Origin: an uncultured Pelosinus sp.
GTDB taxonomy: Bacteria; Bacillota; Negativicutes; Sporomusales; Acetonemataceae
DNA: 28,721 nt
Assembly (NCBI GenBank): GCA_900542835.1
Contig: UQPB01000040.1
Location: 1-28,721 of the forward strand
Direction: 5' to 3'
A model generated the notes under the pieces. The model saw only the letters and a program-made list of their open reading frames with translations. It searched no databases and was not told the origin of the DNA. How positions within the stretch are numbered: the stretch's first letter is position 1; the number at the start of each line of letters is the position of its first letter. Positions 22,410 to 28,721 of this stretch are shown one piece after another. The translations under genes and the position numbers were made by a program.

Positions 22410-24854
22410 CTACGCTAAATGGTCTCTGAATACCTGCCTGAACTTAAGTGCCATCCCCAGCGCCAGGCGAACCTCAAAGTTATCCAGTGAAACATTAAGC
22501 AGGGACTCAATTCTCTGCTTGCGGAACAAGATGGTCTGCCGGTGCACAAACAGCCTTTCTGAAGCAGTTTTCAAATTGCCGGTCTGCAGAATCTGACCGA
22601 GCGTTTCAATCAACTGCGTTCCTTGCTGCCGATCATATTGTTCCAGTTTCCCCAGCATCCGCCGTACAAAATCTTCCACCGGTCCCCGTTCACGGATAGC
22701 TGGGAAGAATTGAAAAACGCCGATATCCAGGTAATGATAAATAGACCGTCTGACATCCTGCTTACCGCACAGGGTTACTGCAGTCTGCGCCTGCGCGTAT
22801 ACCTTCGCCAAATGCCGGAAGGTATCAGCGTGGAACTCGGCAATGCCAATGCTGCAGTGTACAAAGGGAGCATGCAGGCTGATCAGCTGCTGAAGGCCCC
22901 AGGCCTGAGTCAACTCCTGCTCTCTGCTCATCGGCTCCGTCCCGGCTGCCGGCAGCAGAACAGCGATACCGTCTTTACTTTCCCAGCTGATCAGTCCGGC
23001 TTCCCGCGGCGTCTCTGTCGCCAGTGCAGCGGCAATAAGCTGCAAAGCCTCCCTTCTCTGCCGCCAGTCGCCGCTCGACACGGCGTTTGCCGGCTGCGGC
23101 ACCAGTAAATAACAGGAAAAGTCCTGCGCCAGATTGAGCTTAACCTGCCAGGCCTGATCTAAAATCTCCTGGGTCGGACGGATCTCCCCTTCCGCCAGGC
23201 CGTTTAACAGATCACGCTGACGTTGCTGTTCATAAGCCAGCTCCAGCAATTGCTTCGTCCGGATCTGATCAGTAACGTCACTTAAAAAACAGGCGATCGT
23301 CTTATGGCCGGCATGGATATAGCTAATCGGCGCAATCCTCACATCAAAAATTCGCCGGCCGTGTTCCGTCTCCAGTGCATATTCGCCAAAGTGCAGCCTG
23401 TCCTGTGCGATTGAAGCCGCGATTGAGTGCAATAACCGTTCGGCCGTCTCCGCCGGCAGCTTTGCCGCAAGATTGCAGCCTTGCCAGCCTGAGGAAGTAT
23501 CGACGGACAGCAAGCCATTGTCATCAAACCATTCAACCACCAAACCGGTTGCATCGATAATCATCCCGGCTCCCGGCATCGTCCGCGAAAATTCGCGCAG
23601 CCGCAGCACCGCCGCCCGCGCCGCTTCCTCCAGTTCCCGTCGTTCAGTAATATCGGTAACCATACCGTAGATTTCACAGGGGCGTCCTGCCGTGTCTGTT
23701 CGCACGGTTCCGCTTACCCACAGCAGGCGGTTGCTATTGCCGGGCAGTTGCAGGGTGACTTCGGTTCCCAGTTCGCTGCGCCCCTGCAGCCATTGCGGCT
23801 CCTCCCACAACCGCAGCCTGTCTGCGTCCTCCGGCCGCAGCAGCGGCCAAAAAATCTGGCGTCCCTTTTCCCGCAGTTCGTCCCGGCTGATGCGGTAAAG
23901 CGCCAGCAAGCCGTCAGAGCAGTTGAATCGGCCTGTAGCCAGTTGCAAATGCCAGCTGCCCATCCGGCCGATTTTCTCGGCTTCGGTAAGCTGCCGCTTC
24001 ATTTCCTGCTGTTCAGTCACATCAACAACCGCCGTAATGATCTTTCCGACCTTGCCATCCGCTCCGTAAACCGGCTGATACTTCCCGTACGACCAATAGT
24101 CATGTTCCGCATCCCGGGGCCGGTACTGATCGAGAAATTCCACCGTCCGCCCTGTCAGGCACTCCGCGATAAGCTGTTGGTGTTTTTTCCGGATAGCGGC
24201 CTCCTCCGGCAATATATCGATAAATGACATACCGGCCGCCTGTCCTCTGTCCAGACCGCGGTTTTCGGCAAAACGCTGATTAATCAATAAAAACCGACCA
24301 TCGCTGTCAATACAGCTCAACATGCAGGGGGCCGCATCCCAAATCACCTGCAGAAACCGTTCACTATCCGCCAATTGCCGGCAGATATCGGCCAAGGTCC
24401 GCTGTTGTCCTAAATTGCGGCTAATACCGATTTCCTCCGAGCCGCCGTCAGACCGGCGAAAAAAGCACAATGCCATTTCAGTCCATACGGTGGATCCGTC
24501 TTTATGCGGTTGTTCCACGACTTCCAGCAGCCGCAGCCCACCGGTATCGGCGCTGGCGGCGGTTTCCATCCAGGCCGGCAGCTTTTCCGAAATTCGACGG
24601 TATGACGCAGACGTTACCATCTCCTGAACCGGCCGGCCAATAAGCTCCGCCGGTTCAAAGCCGCGCAGACGTTTAATGGAAGGACTGACATCCAGCACCG
24701 TCATGTTGTCAACGTCAATACGCCAAACGACATAATCCAGTACTTCCGTCATGATGCGGTAGTAGGCTTCCTGCCGCCTGCGCTCATCGTTTAAATTACC
24801 GTCAAAGCTTTCGCTTGCCGCTGTTTTGCTGTTTCCATCACCTTCCCGGCTCAT
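22410..24854 (-). CDS. PAS-domain transcriptional regulator with PucR/CdaR-type HTH (paralog 2)
   Basis: An 814-residue soluble protein collinear with the regulator at 9350-11755. The PAS-like units are near 28-140 (YYRIMTEVLDYVVWRIDVDN), 165-285 (FLQVIWDAAPCMLSCIDSDG), 295-405 (KIGRMGSWHLQLATGRFNCS) and 425-530 (MPGAGMIIDATGLV). A CdaR-like region follows with CSIGIAEF and HYLDIGVFQFF, then an HTH near 765-795 (LKTASERLFVHRQTILFRKQ). Long identical stretches show an ancient duplication, and most differences lie in PAS 4 and the CdaR region, consistent with different inducers. AAAGGCGG precedes ATG 24854. It is divergent from the receiver-like gene at 25252, with GGTTTATACC in between. No terminator was seen after it. 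Confidence 0.88.
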   Translation of the reverse strand: MSREGDGNSKTAASESFDGNLNDERRRQEAYYRIMTEVLDYVVWRIDVDNMTVLDVSPSIKRLRGFEPAELIGRPVQEMVTSASYRRISEKLPAWMETAASADTGGLRLLEVVEQPHKDGSTVWTEMALCFFRRSDGGSEEIGISRNLGQQRTLADICRQLADSERFLQVIWDAAPCMLSCIDSDGRFLLINQRFAENRGLDRGQAAGMSFIDILPEEAAIRKKHQQLIAECLTGRTVEFLDQYRPRDAEHDYWSYGKYQPVYGADGKVGKIITAVVDVTEQQEMKRQLTEAEKIGRMGSWHLQLATGRFNCSDGLLALYRISRDELREKGRQIFWPLLRPEDADRLRLWEEPQWLQGRSELGTEVTLQLPGNSNRLLWVSGTVRTDTAGRPCEIYGMVTDITERRELEEAARAAVLRLREFSRTMPGAGMIIDATGLVVEWFDDNGLLSVDTSSGWQGCNLAAKLPAETAERLLHSIAASIAQDRLHFGEYALETEHGRRIFDVRIAPISYIHAGHKTIACFLSDVTDQIRTKQLLELAYEQQRQRDLLNGLAEGEIRPTQEILDQAWQVKLNLAQDFSCYLLVPQPANAVSSGDWRQRREALQLIAAALATETPREAGLISWESKDGIAVLLPAAGTEPMSREQELTQAWGLQQLISLHAPFVHCSIGIAEFHADTFRHLAKVYAQAQTAVTLCGKQDVRRSIYHYLDIGVFQFFPAIRERGPVEDFVRRMLGKLEQYDRQQGTQLIETLGQILQTGNLKTASERLFVHRQTILFRKQRIESLLNVSLDNFEVRLALGMALKFRQVFRDHLA

Positions 24855-25006
24855 TTACGCACCCGCCTTTCAGATCGCTTTTCGGCAACAAAATTTCTGC
24901 TCAGGCGGACGCAGAGGCGCACCGCGCATTCGCCAGTCATTTTGTTTATCGTAAAAGAATAATGCGCAAAATACAATTGATCCGCAGCTATAAAACCCCC
25001 GGCGGC

Positions 25007-25016
25007 GGTTTATACC
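25007..25016. promoter_or_regulatory. GGTTTATACC motif shared with the paralogous regulator's upstream region
   Basis: The 10-mer is identical to the reverse complement of 11826-11835. It is set in GC-rich flanks (GGCGGC before, CCCC after), about 150 bases upstream of the second PAS-PucR gene. It is a candidate operator for the PAS-PucR proteins. Confidence 0.45.
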
Positions 25017-25145
25017 CCCTCCCGCCGTCAGCGAAAGCCATACGGAGATATTTCTTTCTTAATTGCCTATCCCTGTTCAATTTATACGGGCAGCATAAAT
25101 TTCCGCTATTTTTCGGACATCATCATCCACCAGTTACCGCCAATT

Positions 25146-25188
25146 GTACAATCAGACGGAACCGGCATTATAGCTCCGGTACAATCAG
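25146..25188 (+). repeat. direct repeat GTACAATCAG x2
   Basis: Exact 10-mers at 25146-25155 and 25179-25188 lie 64-106 bases before the receiver-like gene, with CCGG just before the second copy and between the two. Possible tandem activator site. Confidence 0.4.
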
Positions 25189-25251
25189 CACCGCCTGGTC
25201 CCTGGTTCCAGCCTTCTCCGCTTTGCAGTTGCAGAAAGGAGTCTATCTACG

Positions 25252-25785
25252 ATGAAAAACTTTACCAATCCATTACAACAGCAGCCGGAGACCGGCAATA
25301 CTACCGACGGTCGCCCGCAGGATGTCAGCGAGGGCTTCCTCCGCCAGCTGCCGAATCAGGAATTGCTCAATGCCCGCGGGGCAAAGACCATTCTGATTGT
25401 CCATCGCGCTTTATTGCTGCAGGAGGCATTAGCCGTCGCTCTCAAAAGCGGCGGCTACGCCAACATTCTGACATTGCCCGGCATTGCCGCAGCCTGGAAT
25501 CTCCTGACCACAGCCTGTCCGCCGCTTTCCCCCTCTGCCCTGATCATTGGCAGCCTTAGCGAAACGCCTCAGGCGGATGAGCAATTCCTGATCCGCAGGA
25601 TAAAATCCAATCGGCAGCTGCAACCACTGCCGGTCATTTATCTTACTGATTTTCCCGCCACCGCCGCTTGTCTGGGGGCAGATGCCCTGGTCGGCTTGTT
25701 TGCCGTTGGCGAGCTATTGCGCCGGCTGGATGAATTGACCGCTTTGCCGCGTTCCATCCACTCTAAAAACGCCGGGGATTGTTAG
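25252..25785 (+). CDS. degenerate receiver-like (pseudo-receiver) protein
   Basis: A 177-residue soluble protein. After a polar 43-residue N-terminus, residues 45-165 follow the alternating strand-helix order of a response regulator receiver (KTILIVHRALLLQEALAVALKSGGY, ALIIGSL, LPVIYLTDF, ADALVGLF). The catalytic residues are missing: the acidic pair after strand 1 is HR, the phospho-Asp position in SALIIGS is Gly/Ser, and the Lys after strand 5 is absent. Only the Thr of strand 4 (YLTD) remains. No output domain follows. If the fold assignment is right it acts by protein contact and not by phosphorylation. AAAGGAG lies about 10 bases before ATG 25252. It is divergent from the second PAS-PucR regulator, a possible controller or partner. 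Confidence 0.7.
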   Translation: MKNFTNPLQQQPETGNTTDGRPQDVSEGFLRQLPNQELLNARGAKTILIVHRALLLQEALAVALKSGGYANILTLPGIAAAWNLLTTACPPLSPSALIIGSLSETPQADEQFLIRRIKSNRQLQPLPVIYLTDFPATAACLGADALVGLFAVGELLRRLDELTALPRSIHSKNAGDC

Positions 25786-25807
25786 GCTATACAGCGCAGT
25801 CCCCTGC

Positions 25808-25838
25808 AAAAAAACTGCCGGCGACGGGCAGTTTTTTA
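25808..25838 (+). terminator. terminator of the receiver-like gene
   Basis: AAAAAACTGCC pairs with GGGCAGTTTTTT around GGCGAC, starting 22 bases after the stop codon; T-run included. Confidence 0.92.
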
Positions 25839-25849
25839 ACAAAATTCTA

Positions 25850-25878
25850 TTGACATAACCCCCAACATTAGCTATACT
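25850..25878 (+). promoter_or_regulatory. promoter of tRNA-Arg
   Basis: TTGACA (25850-25855), 17 bases, TATACT (25873-25878), about 20 bases before the mature tRNA. Near-perfect sigma-A consensus. Confidence 0.9.
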
Positions 25879-25899
25879 ATACAAGTACCGAACAGAGAT

Positions 25900-25976
25900 G
25901 ACTCCGTAGCTCAGCTGGATAGAGCGTTTGACTACGAATCAAAAGGTCGCAGGTTCGAATCCTGCCGGGGTCGCCA
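25900..25976 (+). tRNA. tRNA-Arg (anticodon ACG)
   Basis: Acceptor GACTCCG pairs with CGGGGTC (one T-G pair). The D arm is TAGCTCAGCTGGATAGAGC, the anticodon stem TTTGA/TCAAA has loop CTACGAA (anticodon ACG, Arg; A34 expected to become inosine by TadA), the T loop is TTCGAAT, and CCA is encoded. It is a single-gene unit with its own promoter and terminator. No integrase or duplicated 3' end was noticed nearby. Confidence 0.96.
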
Positions 25977-25989
25977 TATAGTTTATAGG

Positions 25990-26027
25990 TGTCATGCAAT
26001 AGTAATTGCGTGGCATTTTTTATTTTT
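25990..26027 (+). terminator. terminator of tRNA-Arg
   Basis: TGTCATGCAAT and ATTGCGTGGCA form an 11-bp stem with G-U pairs around AGTA, followed by TTTTTTATTTTT. It begins 13 bases after the tRNA. Confidence 0.9.
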
Positions 26028-26099
26028 AAAATTAATTATCTAGAATTTCACCTACAGCTGGCATCCAGCCATTTTTTTAATAATTATGCTGTTTAAAGC

Positions 26100-26147
26100 A
26101 AGACGCCCAAAAGTATCTTTAACTGAAAAATAACTTTTGGGCGTCTT
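26100..26147. terminator. 15-bp hairpin, probable terminator
   Basis: AAGACGCCCAAAAGT (26100-26114) and ACTTTTGGGCGTCTT (26133-26147) pair perfectly around an 18-base A/T-rich loop, followed on the plus strand by CTTTCTT. It stands about 150 bases past the end of the SMR genes (minus strand) and 75 bases past the tRNA-Arg terminator. It could end read-through in either direction. The remaining bases of 26148-26300 show nothing else. Confidence 0.6.
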
Positions 26148-26300
26148 CTTTCTTACATACTGGCAGTTCCTTATCCTGGATTACGCTCCTGTTACCGGCG
26201 GCCGATACGAACGCGCGCCAAGCTGAACTTTACACAAGGAATCCGCTTGCCGCAATTTCGCATAAAACCAAGAGATTTAGCGCACGGTATAGTGGCACTA

Positions 26301-26615
26301 CTACCCAATCAGCTTCAGTCCTACCGCCGAACCGAGCACCAGGGCAATAGCCAAAACTCTGGGCAAATTCCGCGGCTCACCATAAAGCAGCATGCCCGCA
26401 ATCGCTCCTCCCGAGGCCCCGATCCCGGTCCACACCGCGTAAGCGGTTCCCATTGGCAGCGTTTTCATGGCAAGCGCCAGAAAGAGAAAGCTCAGGCTAA
26501 AGGCGGTGAACAGCAGAGCCAGCGCCTTCCAGTCACGGTCTCGATGCAGTTTATTAATCATCGCCACACCGATCATTTCAAAAATGCCCGCCAAAACAAG
26601 GAAAAACCACTCCAT
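26301..26615 (-). CDS. SMR family transporter, guanidinium exporter subunit (YkkD/Gdx-like)
   Basis: A 104-residue membrane protein with four helices and the SMR layout: membrane-embedded Glu13 in LAGIFEMIGV, the signature GTAYAVWTGIGASGGAIAGMLLYGE, and a last helix ending GLKLIG. It starts one base after the stop of its upstream partner, so the two are surely cotranscribed and probably form a heterodimeric pair like B. subtilis YkkCD. SMR proteins exchange protons for small cations. The upstream guanidine-I riboswitch indicates guanidinium as the physiological substrate rather than quaternary ammonium drugs. Confidence 0.92.
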   Translation of the reverse strand: MEWFFLVLAGIFEMIGVAMINKLHRDRDWKALALLFTAFSLSFLFLALAMKTLPMGTAYAVWTGIGASGGAIAGMLLYGEPRNLPRVLAIALVLGSAVGLKLIG

Positions 26616-26616
26616 T

Positions 26617-26952
26617 CTACCGCACCGCCTTTTCCGGGGAGTTGCTCAACAGCTTAAGACAGATAACGCCAGCCAGCAAGCTGGTGATCAGAATAAGCTT
26701 GGCCGGTATGAGCGGCGCATCAAACAACAGGATTTCCGCCAGCACGGTTCCCGCTGTTCCGAGCCCGACAAAAACGGCATATACCGTTCCTACGGCAAGA
26801 TCGCGGCCGGCCATGATCATCAAGTAAAAGCTGATGATGATGGCGATCACTGTTCCGCTCCATTCCCACACGCTTGACGCGTGCTTCAGTCCAATCACCC
26901 AGCCGACTTCAAAGCAAGCGGCAATAACAACCGAAGTCCAGATTTTGTTCAT
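26617..26952 (-). CDS. SMR family transporter, guanidinium exporter subunit (YkkC/SugE-like)
   Basis: A 111-residue membrane protein with four helices. Glu15 in AACFEVGWVIGLKHA is the proton/substrate site, and GTVYAVFVGLGTAGTVLAEILLF is the SMR signature. ATG 26952 is preferred over an in-frame ATG at 26982 because GGAGGG lies 6 bases before it and the extra ten residues are polar leader. It is the first gene after the guanidine-I riboswitch and its terminator, directly followed by its partner. The asymmetric pair (111 and 104 aa, different sequences) suggests a heterodimer with opposite topologies. Induction by guanidinium through transcription antitermination is expected. Confidence 0.92.
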   Translation of the reverse strand: MNKIWTSVVIAACFEVGWVIGLKHASSVWEWSGTVIAIIISFYLMIMAGRDLAVGTVYAVFVGLGTAGTVLAEILLFDAPLIPAKLILITSLLAGVICLKLLSNSPEKAVR

Positions 26953-26990
26953 AAGAGTCCCTCCTGCGCTTAGTATAAACAAAAAGGAAT

Positions 26991-27034
26991 AAAAACGCCG
27001 GAAATAAGCTGCGTTATAGCAGTTATTCTCCCGG
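26991..27034 (-). terminator. riboswitch-controlled terminator before the SMR genes
   Basis: On the reverse strand CCGGGAGAATAACTGC pairs, with small bulges, with GCAGCTTATTTCCGG, followed by CGTTTTTATTCCTTTTT. The left arm overlaps the conserved GCCCGGGAGA of the aptamer, giving a ligand-on antitermination switch. Confidence 0.85.
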
Positions 27035-27120
27035 GCTTTTATCCCTCCGTGCTGCAGTCGAACACGACTGCCGTTTTCTCTCGGACCAGACCAGCGAACT
27101 GCGGAACCCTAGAAAACGTT
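27027..27120 (-). ncRNA. guanidine-I (ykkC) riboswitch
   Basis: The reverse strand matches the guanidine-I aptamer closely: CTAGGGTTCCG (27102-27112), CTGGTCCGAGAGAAAACG, and a variable hairpin GCAGTCG-TGTT-CGACTGC. It ends with the conserved ACGGAGGGATAAAAGCCC plus GGGAGA (27027-27050). Stem CGTTTTC/GAAAACG is intact. It precedes SMR genes of the guanidinium-export type, the classic association. The call is firm from both sequence and context. Confidence 0.96.
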
Positions 27121-27137
27121 ATATGCGATTGTCTATC

Positions 27138-27165
27138 ATTATACACAACCGGATTGGGTTGTCAA
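27138..27165 (-). promoter_or_regulatory. promoter of the guanidine riboswitch-SMR operon
   Basis: On the reverse strand TTGACA (27160-27165), 16 bases, TATAAT (27138-27143). Both hexamers are perfect consensus, so control rests with the riboswitch. Confidence 0.9.
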
Positions 27166-27181
27166 GAGCCATAACCCAAGC

Positions 27182-28480
27182 CTATTTTCGCACAATCGGT
27201 ACCGTATTGGCGGCATGCCCCATGACGGTAATGGTGTAGTCGTCACGCCCCAGTTTTTCCCGGGCAATCGCCAGCGCCTCCTCGGCGCTTGACGCCGGAA
27301 TCATGCCGGCATTGCGAATAAAGTCGCAATTTTCCGGCTTAGTAACAATAATCAGCGAGATCTCGCGAGCAATATTGGCGCACTTAAAGGCTACATAGCC
27401 GGGAACGGTAAAGCCGGCACGCAATGCCAGTTCATGGTCGAGCAGGGTGGGATGCTTGAACCAGTCGCTGAATTCCGGCGGTTCATAAATATCGGGGCAT
27501 TCCAGGCAGCAAATAGCGACGCCGCCCGGCTTGGTGGCCAGATAGGCATTGTCAATGGTTTTCGAACCCTGATACAAATTAATGTCCTTGGGGAAGCCGC
27601 CGGCGGAAGCAACAACCAGATCTGCCTGCTCGGCAACCGGAATGCCGAAAATCCGCTCGACTTCCCGTGTTCCCTCCAGCCACGCTTCATACCAGTGGCC
27701 GGCAACAAATTTGGCAAATTTACCTTCCGGGGTAAACACGGCGTTCAGTAAAAAGTCCGGCTTCACGAAAGCCATAATCTCACTGCAGTCTTTATGCATT
27801 TCATTGGTTTCCAACGAACCGGAGCCACAATTGGGATTAAGCCCCTTGCCGACCTGCTGGTGCAGACAAAAGGTATGATTGGCCTGAATGCTCTTATAGC
27901 CGCTGATGCCCGGCATCGCGCTCTTACGGCCGCCGCCGAAGCCGGCCATCAGATGATAGACAATGCCGCCGGTAAAAATGACCCGGTCAGCTTCGGCAAC
28001 CCGTTTATTAATGTAAGAAGCCGTACCGCCGCTAGTCGTGCCGACATAGACTAAATTTTCCTCATTAAACGCGTCATGCTGATAAACCGGAACCCGGTCA
28101 CACACGGCTTTACCGCAGACTAGGACGTCCTCTTCCGGCGTATGCTGGCGATGCGCTCCCAGGGCAACGACGATGGCGATGTCGCCGTCCGGTATGCCGG
28201 CGGCATTCAGTTCATCCAGCAAGGTGGGCAGAAACTGATCATGCTTGATCCAGGCACGGGTAATATCACTGACGACAATAACCGTTTTGTCGCCGGCTTT
28301 GACAATTTGCCGCAGCGGCGGCGTGCCGATCGGATGGTTCAAGGCATGGCGCACAGCCGCCGGCACATCGCTGATCGCCGTGGCAGGACGGCCGTCAATC
28401 TCCTCTATGATCTGCGCTTCAGGCAGGTTAAACGTAATAGTCCCCTTACCATAGCCGAATTCGACCACTTTAGTTGACAC
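27182..28480 (-). CDS. larA: LarA-family nickel-dependent racemase/epimerase
   Basis: A cytosolic enzyme of 432 residues related to lactate racemase LarA, which uses the nickel-pincer nucleotide cofactor. The residues matching the LarA active site are present: H110 (VALGAHRQHT), H176 (GGIVYHLMAGFGGGRK), K186, which forms the covalent cofactor link, and H202 (IQANH). These correspond to H108, H174, K184 and H200 of the Lactobacillus enzyme. The start is GTG 28480 with GAGGAGG 7 bases before it. The cofactor genes larB, larC and larE are not in the window, so they must be elsewhere, or the gene is regulated separately. The family has many members acting on 2-hydroxy acids other than lactate, so the substrate is open. 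Confidence 0.9.
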   Translation of the reverse strand: MSTKVVEFGYGKGTITFNLPEAQIIEEIDGRPATAISDVPAAVRHALNHPIGTPPLRQIVKAGDKTVIVVSDITRAWIKHDQFLPTLLDELNAAGIPDGDIAIVVALGAHRQHTPEEDVLVCGKAVCDRVPVYQHDAFNEENLVYVGTTSGGTASYINKRVAEADRVIFTGGIVYHLMAGFGGGRKSAMPGISGYKSIQANHTFCLHQQVGKGLNPNCGSGSLETNEMHKDCSEIMAFVKPDFLLNAVFTPEGKFAKFVAGHWYEAWLEGTREVERIFGIPVAEQADLVVASAGGFPKDINLYQGSKTIDNAYLATKPGGVAICCLECPDIYEPPEFSDWFKHPTLLDHELALRAGFTVPGYVAFKCANIAREISLIIVTKPENCDFIRNAGMIPASSAEEALAIAREKLGRDDYTITVMGHAANTVPIVRK

Positions 28481-28506
28481 AATAATTCCTCCTCAGAGAA
28501 CACTTC

Positions 28507-28529
28507 TGTATTCCGTATACAACTGTATA
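28507..28529. promoter_or_regulatory. overlapping palindromes at the larA promoter, candidate operator
   Basis: TATACA-AC-TGTATA (28516-28529) is a 14-base palindrome, and TGTAT-TCCGT-ATACA (28507-28521) is a second that shares a half-site. They lie 5 to 25 bases downstream of the -10, where a repressor would block elongation or initiation. Sites of this size are typical of GntR- or similar dimeric regulators; none is identified. Confidence 0.5.
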
Positions 28530-28533
28530 GGTC

Positions 28534-28563
28534 ATTATAGTTCCCGCCCGCAGACATTGTCAA
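28534..28563 (-). promoter_or_regulatory. promoter of larA
   Basis: On the reverse strand TTGACA (28558-28563), 18 bases, TATAAT (28534-28539). Perfect hexamers, slightly long spacer, leader about 45 bases. Confidence 0.85.
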
Positions 28564-28721
28564 GACGCTGCGCCGGACGCCACAGGGCAATCGCTTACAA
28601 GAGTAAACAAGAGTGACCGTGACATTTCTTCCAGTTTTTGTATTCCGGACCTCGTATTCCCGTGCTCCGTTGCGGAGCAGTGGCTGCTTTTGACGCAAGC
28701 AAGAACGGTTTGTTCCTTTTT
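28564..28721. other. 158 bases at window edge; no gene recognised
   Basis: A minus-strand open frame runs through here toward larA, but it crosses the larA promoter and has no ribosome site or recognisable sequence. A short perfect hairpin GCTCCG-TTG-CGGAGC lies near 28665. Nothing else is seen. Confidence 0.3.

Larger units (their letters stand above)
24855..25251. other. 397-base intergenic region between divergent regulator and receiver-like gene
   Basis: No convincing gene. It holds GGTTTATACC at 25007-25016, and a 10-base direct repeat GTACAATCAG at 25146-25155 and 25179-25188 (33 bases apart, about three helical turns). A possible -10 TTATAG near 25168 follows TTGTAC (25144-25149) at 18 bases. 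These probably control the receiver-like gene. Confidence 0.5.

Noticed and set aside
24815..25255. A 146-codon plus-strand frame upstream of the receiver-like gene.
   Set aside because: It begins inside the opposite regulator gene, has low-complexity random-looking sequence and no ribosome site.
25900..26147. tRNA-Arg as an integration site of a mobile element.
   Set aside because: No integrase, duplicated tRNA 3' end or foreign gene block was found; the neighbouring hairpins look like terminators.
472..28605. GCAATCGCTTACAA occurs both near 474 and near 28590, as if repeat ends bounded the window.
   Set aside because: A single 14-base match in 28 kb is expected by chance, and no similarity extends on either side.
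28405..28698. A 97-codon minus-strand frame before larA.
   Set aside because: It crosses the larA promoter and start in another frame, with no ribosome site and no recognisable sequence.

Overview
The window looks like chromosomal DNA of an anaerobic, endospore-forming Firmicute. The most likely group is the Negativicutes (Sporomusa-like), although no 16S or other phylogenetic marker is present to prove it. The pointers are a GerA-type germinant receptor operon (spores), moderately high GC, Fur-type iron regulation of an exported protein, ykkC-family riboswitches, and a tRNA/chaperone/chemotaxis/c-di-GMP gene mix. No insertion sequence, integrase, CRISPR array or clear pseudogene was seen.

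Layout. 1-364: a minus-strand tRNA cluster (His-Gln-Lys, Lys cut by the window edge) with a strong promoter. 365-1031: leader region with GGTCA repeats resembling a CtsR operator. 1032-6605: dnaK, a dnaJ with a reduced zinc finger, and clpB as one operon ending at a strong terminator; no hrcA or grpE is adjacent. 6632-7443: an exported DUF4198 protein behind a near-perfect Fur box. 7615-9258: a V4R-domain sensor gene abutting a diguanylate cyclase gene. 9350-11755 and 22410-24854: two paralogous regulators of about 800 aa with four PAS-like domains and a PucR/CdaR-type HTH, both with the 10-mer GGTTTATACC upstream. 12024-19003: a germinant receptor operon with one A, one B, three tandem C lipoprotein genes and a 54-aa two-helix membrane protein resembling a D subunit. 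19040-19468: a MerR-like/coiled-coil small protein. 19870-21588: a methyl-accepting chemotaxis protein. 21715-22393: a Nudix hydrolase under a variant ykkC riboswitch of the nucleotide-sensing type. 25252-25785: a degenerate receiver-like protein. 25850-26027: tRNA-Arg(ACG) with its own promoter and terminator. 26301-27165: a pair of SMR transporters under a canonical guanidine-I riboswitch. 27182-28563: a LarA-family nickel-dependent racemase with overlapping palindromes at its promoter.

How it fits together. Most units are sense-and-respond modules: protein disaggregation (DnaK/DnaJ/ClpB), iron-regulated export, c-di-GMP signalling from a V4R sensor, spore germinant sensing, chemotaxis, and two RNA sensors of one structural superfamily about 5 kb apart that appear to read different ligands (guanidinium for the exporter, probably a nucleoside diphosphate for the Nudix enzyme). 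The best candidates for something under-described are the A-B-C-C-C-D germinant receptor operon with a CUG-initiated third C subunit, the Nudix riboswitch, the V4R/cyclase pair, and the two PAS-PucR regulators with shared sites. All function calls come from reading the sequence; no database search was run.
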